Origin: Lachnospiraceae bacterium
Lineage (GTDB): Bacteria; Bacillota; Clostridia; Lachnospirales; Lachnospiraceae
DNA: 13,662 bases
Assembly (NCBI GenBank): GCA_009774625.1
Contig: VSOB01000073.1
Location: 1-13,662 of the forward strand
Direction of reading: 5' to 3'
This document shows positions 1-6,365 of this stretch, piece after piece. How positions within the stretch are numbered: the stretch's first letter is position 1; each line of letters begins with the position of its first letter. A model generated the notes under the pieces. It ran no database searches, had not been told where the DNA came from, and saw only the letters and a program-made list of their open reading frames with translations. A program made the translations under genes and the position numbers.

Positions 1-454
1 TCTCATCTCTGCCGATGTACAGCACATTCATCAGATTTTTAATGATTTCCCCGAACGCCAGTGTGACAATGGCCAGCTAATCTCCCCGCAGCCGCAGCAC
101 CGGGATCCCGATCAGGATTCCAAACAGAGCGGCAACGACAGCCCCGATCACCAGCGCCAGAAAAAAACGCAGGCCTCCCGGCATAGCCTCTTTGGTGCAC
201 ATGGAAAAGAAGGAACCTGCAAAAGCGCCCACACACATAAAACCTGCATGGCCCAGACTCAGTTCTCCCAGAATACCCACCACCAGATTCAGGGATACCG
301 CCAGTATCACATAGATGCAGAGCGGCACCAGAAGTCCTTCCATCAGACTGGAAATGTGTCCTGTCGCACCCAGTACGGTAACAAAAATATATGCAATGAT
401 TACTATAGCATAGGTAATGATATTATATTTTGTCGTTGGATTCATTTTCTTCAT
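1..454 (-). pseudogene. livM: Branched-chain amino-acid ABC transporter permease LivM, interrupted by an in-frame TAG and running off the left edge
   Basis: LivM is one of two membrane permeases that form the channel of the branched-chain amino-acid (HAAT family) ABC importer. The readable part is 125 residues from the ATG at 452-454. Hydrophobic segments and the LivM-like stretch LNLVVGILGELSLGHAGFM (about residues 55-73) identify it. It ends in VLRLRGD, where a TAG (77-79) replaces the Tyr expected in the family motif LRLRGDYLAIVTLAFGE. The same frame then stays open to the edge for 25 codons (LAIVTLAFGEIIKNLMNVLY...), which is normal LivM sequence, so one base change explains the break. 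The ATG lies 9 nt after the livH stop, preceded by AGGAG and AGGG purine tracts, so the two genes are co-transcribed. Either a real nonsense mutation or a base-call error is possible; the gene identity is secure. Confidence 0.85.
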
Positions 455-463
455 TGTTTTTCC

Positions 464-1348
464 CTACACTTTCTCCTGAATTTCCTTACCAAGAATCCCG
501 GTAGGCTTTACCAGCAGTACTACAATCAATACGGCAAATACGATCGCATCCGCCATCTGGGAAGAAATATATGCTTTCCCTAATATCTCTATGATACCCA
601 GCAGAATGCCGCCGATCATAGCGCCCGGAATGGAACCGATGCCGCCGAATACCGCCGCTACAAAAGCCTTGATCCCAGGCATCGCTCCTGTATAGGGTGT
701 CAGGGAAGGATATGTGGAGCACAGAAGCACACCTGCCACAGCCGCCAGTGCGGAGCCGATGGCAAACGTCAGCGCTATGGTCCCGTTCACATTGATTCCC
801 ATAAGCTGAGCCGCCCCTTTATCCTCGGAAACAGCCAGCATGGCCTGCCCGGCCTTTGTCTTTTTGATAAAAAGTGTCAGACCTGCCATAATAACGATGC
901 AGGCAATGATCGTAACGATCGTTTCTCCGGAAATCGTAAGCTGCCCCTCTGCCAGTACCAGAGGCGGAATGGTCACCACCGATGTAAAGGACTTGGTATT
1001 GGCTCCGAACAGAAGAAGGGCCAGATTCTGCAGCAGATAGCTGACACCGATGGCGGTAATCAGAACAGCCAGCGGAGATGCTGCCATCCGCAGCGGCTTA
1101 TAGGCCACTCGCTCAATCACCATACCCAGCACTGTGCAGACCACCATGGAAACCACCACTGCCAGAATCGGCGGCAGCCCCATGCCGCTGGTCAGCACGA
1201 ACACCACATAGCCGCCCACCATGATCACATCGCCATGGGCAAAATTCAGCATTTTGGCAATTCCGTATACCATAGTATAGCCCAGTGCGATAATCGCATA
1301 GACGCTTCCAAGGCTGATACCGTTGATTAAATAGGAAAGTAAACTCAT
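464..1348 (-). CDS. livH: Branched-chain amino-acid ABC transporter permease LivH
   Basis: This is the second membrane permease of the HAAT-family importer and pairs with LivM. It is 294 residues, the usual LivH length, and hydrophobic throughout, with several membrane segments. Typical LivH signatures are visible: the N-terminus SYLINGISLGSVYAIIALGY (about residues 5-24), LNFAHGDVIMVGGY (about 34-47), and in the C-terminal half the cytoplasmic-loop region AAVFGGIGSIPGAMIGG that contacts the ATPases in this family. The start ATG (1346-1348) follows AGAGGTG by 5 nt. It has its own candidate promoter upstream and a terminator separates it from livJ, so it is probably expressed at a lower level than the receptor. 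The ATPase genes livG and livF would be expected beyond the left edge. The substrate could be another amino acid, an amide or urea; sequence alone does not decide. Confidence 0.95.
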   Translation of the reverse strand: MSLLSYLINGISLGSVYAIIALGYTMVYGIAKMLNFAHGDVIMVGGYVVFVLTSGMGLPPILAVVVSMVVCTVLGMVIERVAYKPLRMAASPLAVLITAIGVSYLLQNLALLLFGANTKSFTSVVTIPPLVLAEGQLTISGETIVTIIACIVIMAGLTLFIKKTKAGQAMLAVSEDKGAAQLMGINVNGTIALTFAIGSALAAVAGVLLCSTYPSLTPYTGAMPGIKAFVAAVFGGIGSIPGAMIGGILLGIIEILGKAYISSQMADAIVFAVLIVVLLVKPTGILGKEIQEKV

Positions 1349-1391
1349 ACGTACACCTCTTTATTTTTCATTCACTGTTTTGTCTCTGACC

Positions 1392-1418
1392 GCATCCCGG
1401 CTTCCCGCTGCCGGATGC
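1392..1418 (-). other. Hairpin in the 5' leader of livH
   Basis: On the minus strand GCATCCGGC pairs with GCCGGGATGC (nine pairs, one bulged G) around the loop AGCGGGAA. It lies between the predicted start of transcription (near 1428) and the livH ribosome binding site, so it would form in the leader mRNA. It is not followed by a T run, so it is not an intrinsic terminator. It may stabilise the mRNA or bind a regulator; no known riboswitch was recognised. Confidence 0.5.
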
Positions 1419-1434
1419 TGACGGTATGTACACA

Positions 1435-1464
1435 AGTATACCATATACACTAATGGGGAATCAA
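1435..1464 (-). promoter_or_regulatory. Candidate sigma-A promoter of livH (extended -10)
   Basis: Read on the minus strand, TTGATT (1459-1464) is followed after 18 nt by TATACT (1435-1440), and the -10 is preceded by TGG, giving the extended -10 form TGnTATACT. It lies downstream of the livJ terminator and about 90 nt upstream of the livH ATG, which gives the permease genes their own promoter. Predicted start of transcription is near 1428. Confidence 0.65.
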
Positions 1465-1466
1465 GC

Positions 1467-1482
1467 ACAGAAGATTTTCTGT
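1467..1482. promoter_or_regulatory. Perfect inverted repeat next to the livH -35 box, possible operator
   Basis: ACAGAA and TTCTGT form a perfect 6-bp dyad around a 4-nt centre. It ends 2 bp upstream of the livH -35 hexamer, where an activator or repressor could bind. The adjoining bases resemble one half of a CodY box (GAAAATC against GAAAATT), but the other half fits poorly, so the regulator is not assigned. Confidence 0.4.
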
Positions 1483-1506
1483 ATGAAAAAAGCATCCTGT
1501 ATAAGA

Positions 1507-1544
1507 ACAAAAAAGTACAGTGCAAGAACACTGTACTTTTTTGT
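1507..1544 (-). terminator. Strong bidirectional intrinsic terminator after livJ
   Basis: A perfect 16-bp stem (ACAAAAAAGTACAGTG with its complement) encloses a 6-nt loop. On the minus strand the second arm ends in TTTTTTGTTCTT, as in a rho-independent terminator. It begins 21 nt after the livJ stop codon. It should end most livJ transcripts, a common way to make more binding protein than permease. The opposite strand also has a T run, so it could act in both directions. Confidence 0.85.
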
Positions 1545-1565
1545 ACAAGGCTTCACTGCTGCAGA

Positions 1566-2798
1566 TTACATTGCAGCGTATGCTCCATTCGTAATCTTAA
1601 CAGCCTTCGGCTCTTTATTCGGTTCACCGTCAGCGCCCCATGTCATACCCAGACCGGTCAGACCATCGATGGAAATCTCTGTCATGGACACTTTCAGGGC
1701 ATCACAGATATCGGAAGCGCTCATATCCGGTGTCACGCCTGCCTTTTCGATCGCTGCCTTGATGGCATAGATACCGTCATAAGCATCTGCCGCAAACTGA
1801 TTGGGTATGTCACCGAATGCATCCTGATATGCTTTCACAAAGTTCTGTGTCATCTCATCCTCTGCATCTGCTGCGAAAGGAGTCAGCAGCATAACGCCCT
1901 CTGCCAGAGAAGTATCAAAATCTTCTACTGCAAGGAGTCCGTCCAGACCATCACAGCCAAAGAACTGAGGCTTATATCCCATCTTATCGGCCTGTCCCAG
2001 GATAATGGAAGCCTCTGTATAATAGATGGGTAAAAATACAAGCTCTGCGCCTGCATCTTTTGCTTTCTGAAGCTGTACGGAAAAATCTGTATTGCTGTCT
2101 GCCGTAAACGCTTCTGCAGATACGATTTCCAGCCCCTGATTGCCTGCCTCTGCTGCAAATGTCTGATAAATACCGGAAGAATATACATCAGAGCTGTTGT
2201 AAATAACCGCTACCTTGGTTGCCAGGCCGTTCTCTCCGATGTACTGTGCAGATGCGGTACCCTGATTAGGGTCGGAGAAACATACACGGAACGCATTGTC
2301 ATACTGGATACTTTCCACTGCGGAGCCGGAAGGAGTCAGATGGAACATATTGTCCTCATGTGTCTTTTCCACCACTGCCGTACAGGGGGTACTGGTTACT
2401 GTACCAAGCAGTACCTGCATATCCCAATCCTTTAACGTATTATAAGCATTGACCGCCTTTTCCGCATCATGCTCATCATCCTGAAAATTAAACTCGATGG
2501 CCGTACCGTTGATGCCGCCTGCCGCATTGATCTCATCCACGGCAAGCTGTGCCGCATTTTTCACTGCCTGTCCGTAAACAGCCGCTGCACCGGTCACAGG
2601 GCCGATACCACCGATCTTAAATACAGCGCCATCTGCGGATGCGCCGCTGCCGTCTGCGGATGCGCTGCCGCCATCTTCCGTACTGTTTTCTGTACCTTCT
2701 GCCGGCGCCGTGGAATCGGATAATCCGCTGCCGCCGCAGCCGGTCAGTGCGGCTGCCACCATAGCCGATGCAACCGCAATGCTTAAAAATCTCTTCAT
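1566..2798 (-). CDS. livJ: Branched-chain amino-acid ABC transporter substrate-binding lipoprotein LivJ
   Basis: This is the extracellular receptor that captures the ligand and delivers it to the LivHM permease. The start is ATG at 2796-2798, preceded by GGAGGAG; an in-frame ATG 15 nt further upstream falls before that site and is not used. The protein is 410 residues. It has a lipoprotein signal peptide (charged MKR, hydrophobic core) with the lipobox LTGC, the lipidated Cys being residue 21. A Ser/Ala/Gly/Asp-rich linker follows to about residue 57, with the repeated unit SADGSGASADG. The rest is a type I periplasmic-binding fold (Peripla_BP_6): the opening FKIGGIGPVTGAAAVYGQA, the family segment AVDEINAAGGING, and a C-terminal hinge region. 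It has its own strong promoter upstream and a terminator downstream. The ligand is probably Leu/Ile/Val or another amino acid. Confidence 0.95.
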   Translation of the reverse strand: MKRFLSIAVASAMVAAALTGCGGSGLSDSTAPAEGTENSTEDGGSASADGSGASADGAVFKIGGIGPVTGAAAVYGQAVKNAAQLAVDEINAAGGINGTAIEFNFQDDEHDAEKAVNAYNTLKDWDMQVLLGTVTSTPCTAVVEKTHEDNMFHLTPSGSAVESIQYDNAFRVCFSDPNQGTASAQYIGENGLATKVAVIYNSSDVYSSGIYQTFAAEAGNQGLEIVSAEAFTADSNTDFSVQLQKAKDAGAELVFLPIYYTEASIILGQADKMGYKPQFFGCDGLDGLLAVEDFDTSLAEGVMLLTPFAADAEDEMTQNFVKAYQDAFGDIPNQFAADAYDGIYAIKAAIEKAGVTPDMSASDICDALKVSMTEISIDGLTGLGMTWGADGEPNKEPKAVKITNGAYAAM

Positions 2799-2844
2799 AA
2801 TCTTCTCCTCCATTTTCTTTCTGCATTGCTTTTACAGTTACATG

Positions 2845-2880
2845 GAAAAAGATTCAGTGGCACACCATTGAACCTTTTTC
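2845..2880 (-). other. Long hairpin at the 5' end of the livJ mRNA, possible attenuator or stabiliser
   Basis: On the minus strand a 16-nt arm starting GAAAAAGGTTC pairs with a 16-nt arm ending GAATCTTTTTC, with 14 Watson-Crick pairs, one G-T wobble, one A/C mismatch and a TGTG loop. It begins only a few bases after the predicted transcription start (near 2884). Its inner part, a 10-bp stem followed by TTTTT, has the form of an intrinsic terminator, and it is also the first such structure downstream of ktrA. It could end ktrA transcripts, attenuate livJ, or protect the livJ mRNA end. Confidence 0.65.
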
Positions 2881-2890
2881 ATTACACGAT

Positions 2891-2919
2891 ATCATAAATA
2901 CTTTTTTCTGATTTGTCAA
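2891..2919 (-). promoter_or_regulatory. Near-consensus sigma-A promoter of livJ
   Basis: On the minus strand a perfect TTGACA (2914-2919) is separated by exactly 17 nt from TATGAT (2891-2896, five of six matches). It lies just after the ktrA stop codon and about 95 nt upstream of the livJ ATG. This predicts strong, separate expression of the binding protein. Confidence 0.85.
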
Positions 2920-2932
2920 CATTTTTTTACTA

Positions 2933-3619
2933 TCAGCTCCGGTTTTTTGAGCCTTTCGGCTTCTTTTCATCCATCCGTTTCAGCACCTGGAATACATCCT
3001 CATTGTTTCCCATAACGATCAGATGGTCCTCCTCCTCAAACCGGTAATCCGGATGTATCACAAAGTCTGTTTTTTCCCCTTTTTTCACACCCAGGATATT
3101 GATGTGATATCTGGCACGAATATCCGTCTCACGCACCGTCTTTCCAATCCAGTTCCCCAGAGGCAGGATTTCATAGATAGAACACTCCCGGCTCAGCTCA
3201 ATATAATCAAACACATGGCTGGCGCTGCACCGGTTGGCCAGTCTTTCCGCAATATCCCGATCCGGATAGATTACCTCATCCGCCCCGTTGCGCAGCAGAA
3301 ACTTCGCCTGAATGTCCCGCACCGCCTTGCTGATTACATATTTGGCGCCCATCTCCTTTAAAAGACTGGTAATCTCCAGACTGCCCTGAAAATTCTCGCC
3401 GATACAGACAAAACAATAATCAAAATTGTCCACACCCAATGTTTTCAAGACATCAATTTTGGTACAGTCCCCGATTTTGGCGCTGGTAACAATGGGAAGC
3501 ACCTCCTCCAGCGCTTCTTCCTGTTCGTCCACCGCCAATATCTGATTGCCCAGCTCTGCCAGCTTTCTGCACAGATGATAGCCGAATTTTCCCATTCCGA
3601 TAATCAAAACCGATTTCAT
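2933..3619 (-). CDS. ktrA: Potassium uptake regulatory subunit KtrA/TrkA (RCK protein)
   Basis: This is the cytoplasmic gating ring subunit of a Ktr/Trk potassium transporter; it binds nucleotides and controls the membrane subunit encoded just upstream. It is 228 residues, the normal single-RCK KtrA length. The N-terminal RCK_N Rossmann domain shows GMGKFG (residues 8-13) and an acidic residue at the end of the second strand (AVDE, D31), typical of NAD(H)/ATP binding. Residues from about 140 form the RCK_C domain, which in related Firmicutes proteins binds c-di-AMP (family knowledge, not visible here). The ATG is preceded by AAAGGAATGGATAC. It lies 16 nt after ktrB, so the two are one transcription unit. 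The basic tail KKPKGSKNRS is not conserved in the family as I know it. Confidence 0.93.
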   Translation of the reverse strand: MKSVLIIGMGKFGYHLCRKLAELGNQILAVDEQEEALEEVLPIVTSAKIGDCTKIDVLKTLGVDNFDYCFVCIGENFQGSLEITSLLKEMGAKYVISKAVRDIQAKFLLRNGADEVIYPDRDIAERLANRCSASHVFDYIELSRECSIYEILPLGNWIGKTVRETDIRARYHINILGVKKGEKTDFVIHPDYRFEEEDHLIVMGNNEDVFQVLKRMDEKKPKGSKNRS

Positions 3620-3635
3620 GTATCCATTCCTTTCT

Positions 3636-4979
3636 CTATCCTACCGTAATCCTGCCAAGAGGATATTGCACCGGATCCGTCTTTTTCTTCTGCATAAATG
3701 ACAGGGCGAAGGTCATACTGCCGATTCTGCCGCAATACATCAGAAAGATAATCACACACTTGGAAACCACTGACAAATCTCTGGTAATGCCGCAGGTCAT
3801 ACCCACCGTTCCGATGGCGGAACAGATTTCAAACATCACACTGTCCATAGAAAGCTCCGGCTGTATGCCGCATATGACAACACCGGCTGTCAGCGCCATC
3901 AGAAGATCAATCACCAGCACCATACTGGATTTTTTGATGATTTCATCCGGAATCCGCCGTTCAAACACACTGCAGCCGTTTTTGCTGCAAAGGCTGTTCC
4001 AGGTGTACATAATCAGCACCACTACCGTAGTGGTTTTGATGCCGCCCGCCGTAGAGCCCGGACTGCCGCCGATAAACATCAATATCATGGTCAGCAGCTT
4101 GCTGCCGCTGGACAAGGCCCCGGTATCCACAGTATTAAAGCCCGCCGTCCTGGCCGTTACAGAAGAAAACAATGCTTCCAGTATCTGCACACCCGGCGCA
4201 TGTCCCAGAAACAGCCCCTGTCGTTCAAACAGCCAGAACAAAAGCGCCCCGCCGAAAATCAGGCCGGTTGTCATCAGCAGCACAATCTTGGTATGCAGCA
4301 TATATTTCCGTATGTGCAGCCCGTTTTCATACACATCCTGCCAGACGATAAAGCCGATGCCTCCCACTACAATCAGAAACATAATAACCAGATTGACCAG
4401 CGGATCCGCCGCATAGGCGACCAGAGACGCATAAGCCTCCTGTTCGCCCATCAGATCAAAGCCGCCGTTGCAGAAAGCGGATACGGCATGAAATACGCCA
4501 TAGTAACATCCGCGGCCCCAGCCAAATTCCGGCACAAACCGGACTGCAAGCAAAACAGCTCCCATGCCTTCCAGCAGCAAAGTGCCTTTTACGATCAGCT
4601 TTGTCAGCCGGACAACACCGGCCAACTGCAGCGTATTGATACTCTCCTGCAGCAGCTCCCGCTCCCGCAGGCTGATCTTTCTCCGGATATAGATAGAAAA
4701 GAACACACCAATGGTCATAAAGCCCAAACCGCCTGTCTGAATCAGCAGCAGGATCACCACCTGCCCGAACAGACTCCAGTTCCGATACGTATCCACCACC
4801 ACCAGTCCTGTCACGCAGGTGGCACTGGTGGCCGTAAACAAAGCATCCAGAAACCCGGCTGCTTCTCCTCTTGCCGCACAGGGCAGCATCAGAAGCAGTG
4901 TTCCTGTAACAATAATCAAAAAAAATCCTATGGCAATCAACTGAATCTGTGACAGCCCATTTCTTCTCTTCCGCTTCAT
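3636..4979 (-). CDS. ktrB: Potassium transporter membrane subunit KtrB/TrkH
   Basis: This is the ion-conducting subunit of the Ktr/Trk potassium uptake system. It is 447 residues, the length of KtrB rather than the longer proteobacterial TrkH. The four pore-loop selectivity segments of the superfamily are all present: TSATCVTG (51-58), VSAFCNGG (166-173), SVTARTAG (273-280) and SAIGTVGMTCG (387-397), each with the key Gly. The intramembrane gating loop GGSPGSTAGGIKT is at 304-316. A basic N-terminus (MKRKRRN) precedes the first membrane helix. The start ATG follows AGGAAAC. The 78-nt gap to the amidase gene holds no recognisable promoter or riboswitch, only purine-rich stretches and the palindrome CTCTGCAGAG (5027-5036), so it may be read from an upstream promoter. 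Confidence 0.95.
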   Translation of the reverse strand: MKRKRRNGLSQIQLIAIGFFLIIVTGTLLLMLPCAARGEAAGFLDALFTATSATCVTGLVVVDTYRNWSLFGQVVILLLIQTGGLGFMTIGVFFSIYIRRKISLRERELLQESINTLQLAGVVRLTKLIVKGTLLLEGMGAVLLAVRFVPEFGWGRGCYYGVFHAVSAFCNGGFDLMGEQEAYASLVAYAADPLVNLVIMFLIVVGGIGFIVWQDVYENGLHIRKYMLHTKIVLLMTTGLIFGGALLFWLFERQGLFLGHAPGVQILEALFSSVTARTAGFNTVDTGALSSGSKLLTMILMFIGGSPGSTAGGIKTTTVVVLIMYTWNSLCSKNGCSVFERRIPDEIIKKSSMVLVIDLLMALTAGVVICGIQPELSMDSVMFEICSAIGTVGMTCGITRDLSVVSKCVIIFLMYCGRIGSMTFALSFMQKKKTDPVQYPLGRITVG

Positions 4980-5057
4980 GTTTCCTGATTCCGTTTTTTC
5001 TCTGCCTTCTTACGGCCTTTTCCCGGCTCTGCAGAGACTCCTTTCCCCAATCACACC

Positions 5058-5597
5058 TTATACAACACCCAGAGATTCCAGTATCCCATAGGCAATGGCT
5101 TCTGCAATGGCCTCAAACTCCAGGTCAAAGAGTACATTGTCCGCATCCGTATTCAGAAAACCCACTTCCACCAATACCGCAGGCATCTGCGTGCTGTTTA
5201 AAACGATCAGATTGGGCCGCTCTGTCACGCCAATGTTCCGGAACCCCAGATAAGAAAGCTGTCTGTTGATATTTTTTGCTATGATTTCCGCAATGCCGCC
5301 TTTGGAATACACAAGAGACTCCACCCCTGAATACGTATTGGGATACGGACTGGAATTTCTGTGAATGGAAATGAAATAATCCGCTCCGGCCAGATTTCCT
5401 TCCTGCGCCTTCCGGTAAGGCGTCTCATAGACATCCTCTGTCCGGGTATAGATCACATTAATGCCCGCATTCTGCAAAATATTCCCCACCGCCAGCGTCA
5501 GTGCAAGATTGTCGTCCTTCTCATACCGTCCGTTATAAACTGCTCCCAGGTCTGAACCGCCATGTCCGGCATCCATTACTATTGTATAATATGCCAT
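5058..5597 (-). CDS. Small N-acetylmuramoyl-L-alanine amidase (Amidase_3) without a signal peptide
   Basis: It is predicted to cleave the bond between N-acetylmuramic acid and L-alanine in peptidoglycan. The 179-residue protein is a bare Amidase_3 zinc hydrolase domain. Zinc ligands are visible as H12 (DAGHGG), E26 (NGRYEKDDN) and H79 (SIHRNS), and the catalytic Glu is E144 (EVGFLNT). The start is set by GGAG 7 nt before the ATG at 5595-5597; an ATG 15 nt upstream overlaps that ribosome binding site and is unlikely. The protein begins MAYYTIVMDAGHGG, so the fold starts at once: no signal peptide, membrane anchor or cell-wall-binding domain. How it would reach the wall is not evident; lysis, non-classical export or a sporulation role are possibilities. 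It lies between the phosphopantetheinyl transferase and ktrB. Confidence 0.92.
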   Translation of the reverse strand: MAYYTIVMDAGHGGSDLGAVYNGRYEKDDNLALTLAVGNILQNAGINVIYTRTEDVYETPYRKAQEGNLAGADYFISIHRNSSPYPNTYSGVESLVYSKGGIAEIIAKNINRQLSYLGFRNIGVTERPNLIVLNSTQMPAVLVEVGFLNTDADNVLFDLEFEAIAEAIAYGILESLGVV

Positions 5598-5608
5598 AAA
5601 TCTGCTCC

Positions 5609-5636
5609 GCATATTTGCTCTTATGACAGAATATGC
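5609..5636 (-). other. Inverted repeat just upstream of the amidase ribosome binding site
   Basis: GCATATT and AATATGC are perfect complements around a 14-nt loop, and the GGAG of the amidase ribosome binding site follows directly on the minus strand. In the mRNA the stem would sit against the binding site and could affect translation. It may also be chance in a short AT-rich spacer. Confidence 0.35.
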
Positions 5637-5690
5637 AAAAAACTCCGGCTAGTGAATCTCTGCCCTTTGCACCTTCTAAGAAAGCCGGAA
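5637..5690 (-). terminator. Weak candidate intrinsic terminator at the end of the phosphopantetheinyl transferase gene
   Basis: On the minus strand TTCCGGC (5684-5690, within the last codons of the gene) can pair with GCCGGAG (5643-5649), which is followed by TTTTTT. The loop is long (34 nt), so the structure is weak. It may give partial termination before the amidase gene. Confidence 0.3.
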
Positions 5691-6365
5691 ATACCGCAGC
5701 AGTTCTTCCGTCGTATCCTTTGTTCTGCCAAAATGGGGCGCTTCTTCTGTCCGTCTTGTGCATACATTCAGATAATACCCAGGCGCAGGCGTATCCTCCA
5801 TGCAGACACCGTCCGGCAGAATACATCTGTGTTCCGGCACAAAGCAAATCCGGCGGAAATCCGTTCCAAGTCCCTCTCCCGTCAGCTTGGCATAGCTTTC
5901 CTTGGCACACCAGCAGCGAAAAAACCAATCGGTCTGCTCTTCACAGGAAACCATATGCTCATACCGGTCATATTCCGAAGCAGAAAAGATCCGCCGGGCC
6001 ATTGTTTTTCGTACCGGGCGGACAGCCTGCACATCCAGTCCCACTTCCCTGTCTGCAAAAGCAGCGCCCACCAAACCGCCCGAATGGGACAGAGAGAATT
6101 GCAGCCGGGGATATTCCGGCAGATAGGGTTTCCCATAAGGCCCAAAAGCATAACGGATCTCCACCTTTTCTTCCGTTTTCAGGTATCTGCGCAGCGCATA
6201 TTGAAGCAGCAGCCCGCAGCATATGCTCCGAACCCTGTCCTCTTTTCTTTTACAGGCATCCGCCTTGCCAAGCCGTACCCTGTCCAGCTCCCGACAGGCC
6301 CGCCGGGCCGGTTCCTCTCCCGAAAAAGCCCCTGTCCGGACCGTATATACAGAAATCTCTGACAT
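5676..6365 (-). CDS. sfp: Sfp-type 4'-phosphopantetheinyl transferase
   Basis: It transfers the phosphopantetheine arm of coenzyme A to a Ser of carrier proteins (acyl, peptidyl or aryl carrier proteins). The protein is 229 residues, the usual Sfp length, and has the family motifs in order: GPYGKPYL (about 75-82), FSLSHSG (90-96, H94), the magnesium-binding GLDVQ (109-113, D111) and WCAKESYAK (152-160, K155 E156), followed by LTGEGL. The second acidic position of the GxDxE motif is Gln (Q113) instead of Glu. The start is the ATG at 6363-6365, which shares its A with the aspS stop in TGATG, with AGGAAG just upstream; a GTG directly before it is a less likely start. No carrier-protein or synthase gene is in the window, so its partner is unknown; it may serve primary ACP or a distant NRPS/PKS. 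Confidence 0.92.
   Translation of the reverse strand: MSEISVYTVRTGAFSGEEPARRACRELDRVRLGKADACKRKEDRVRSICCGLLLQYALRRYLKTEEKVEIRYAFGPYGKPYLPEYPRLQFSLSHSGGLVGAAFADREVGLDVQAVRPVRKTMARRIFSASEYDRYEHMVSCEEQTDWFFRCWCAKESYAKLTGEGLGTDFRRICFVPEHRCILPDGVCMEDTPAPGYYLNVCTRRTEEAPHFGRTKDTTEELLRYFRLS

Noticed and set aside
1466..1490. CodY box upstream of livH
   Set aside because: Only one half (GAAAATC) resembles the consensus; the other half has several mismatches, so it is kept only as an unassigned dyad.
4200..4952. 250-codon open frame on the plus strand inside ktrB
   Set aside because: It is antisense to the strongly conserved ktrB, has no ribosome binding site or family resemblance, and is rich in His/Gln as expected of a shadow frame.
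4980..5057. Possible c-di-AMP (ydaO) or potassium riboswitch upstream of ktrB
   Set aside because: The gap is only 78 nt, far too short for a ydaO element, and no promoter or conserved riboswitch core is visible.
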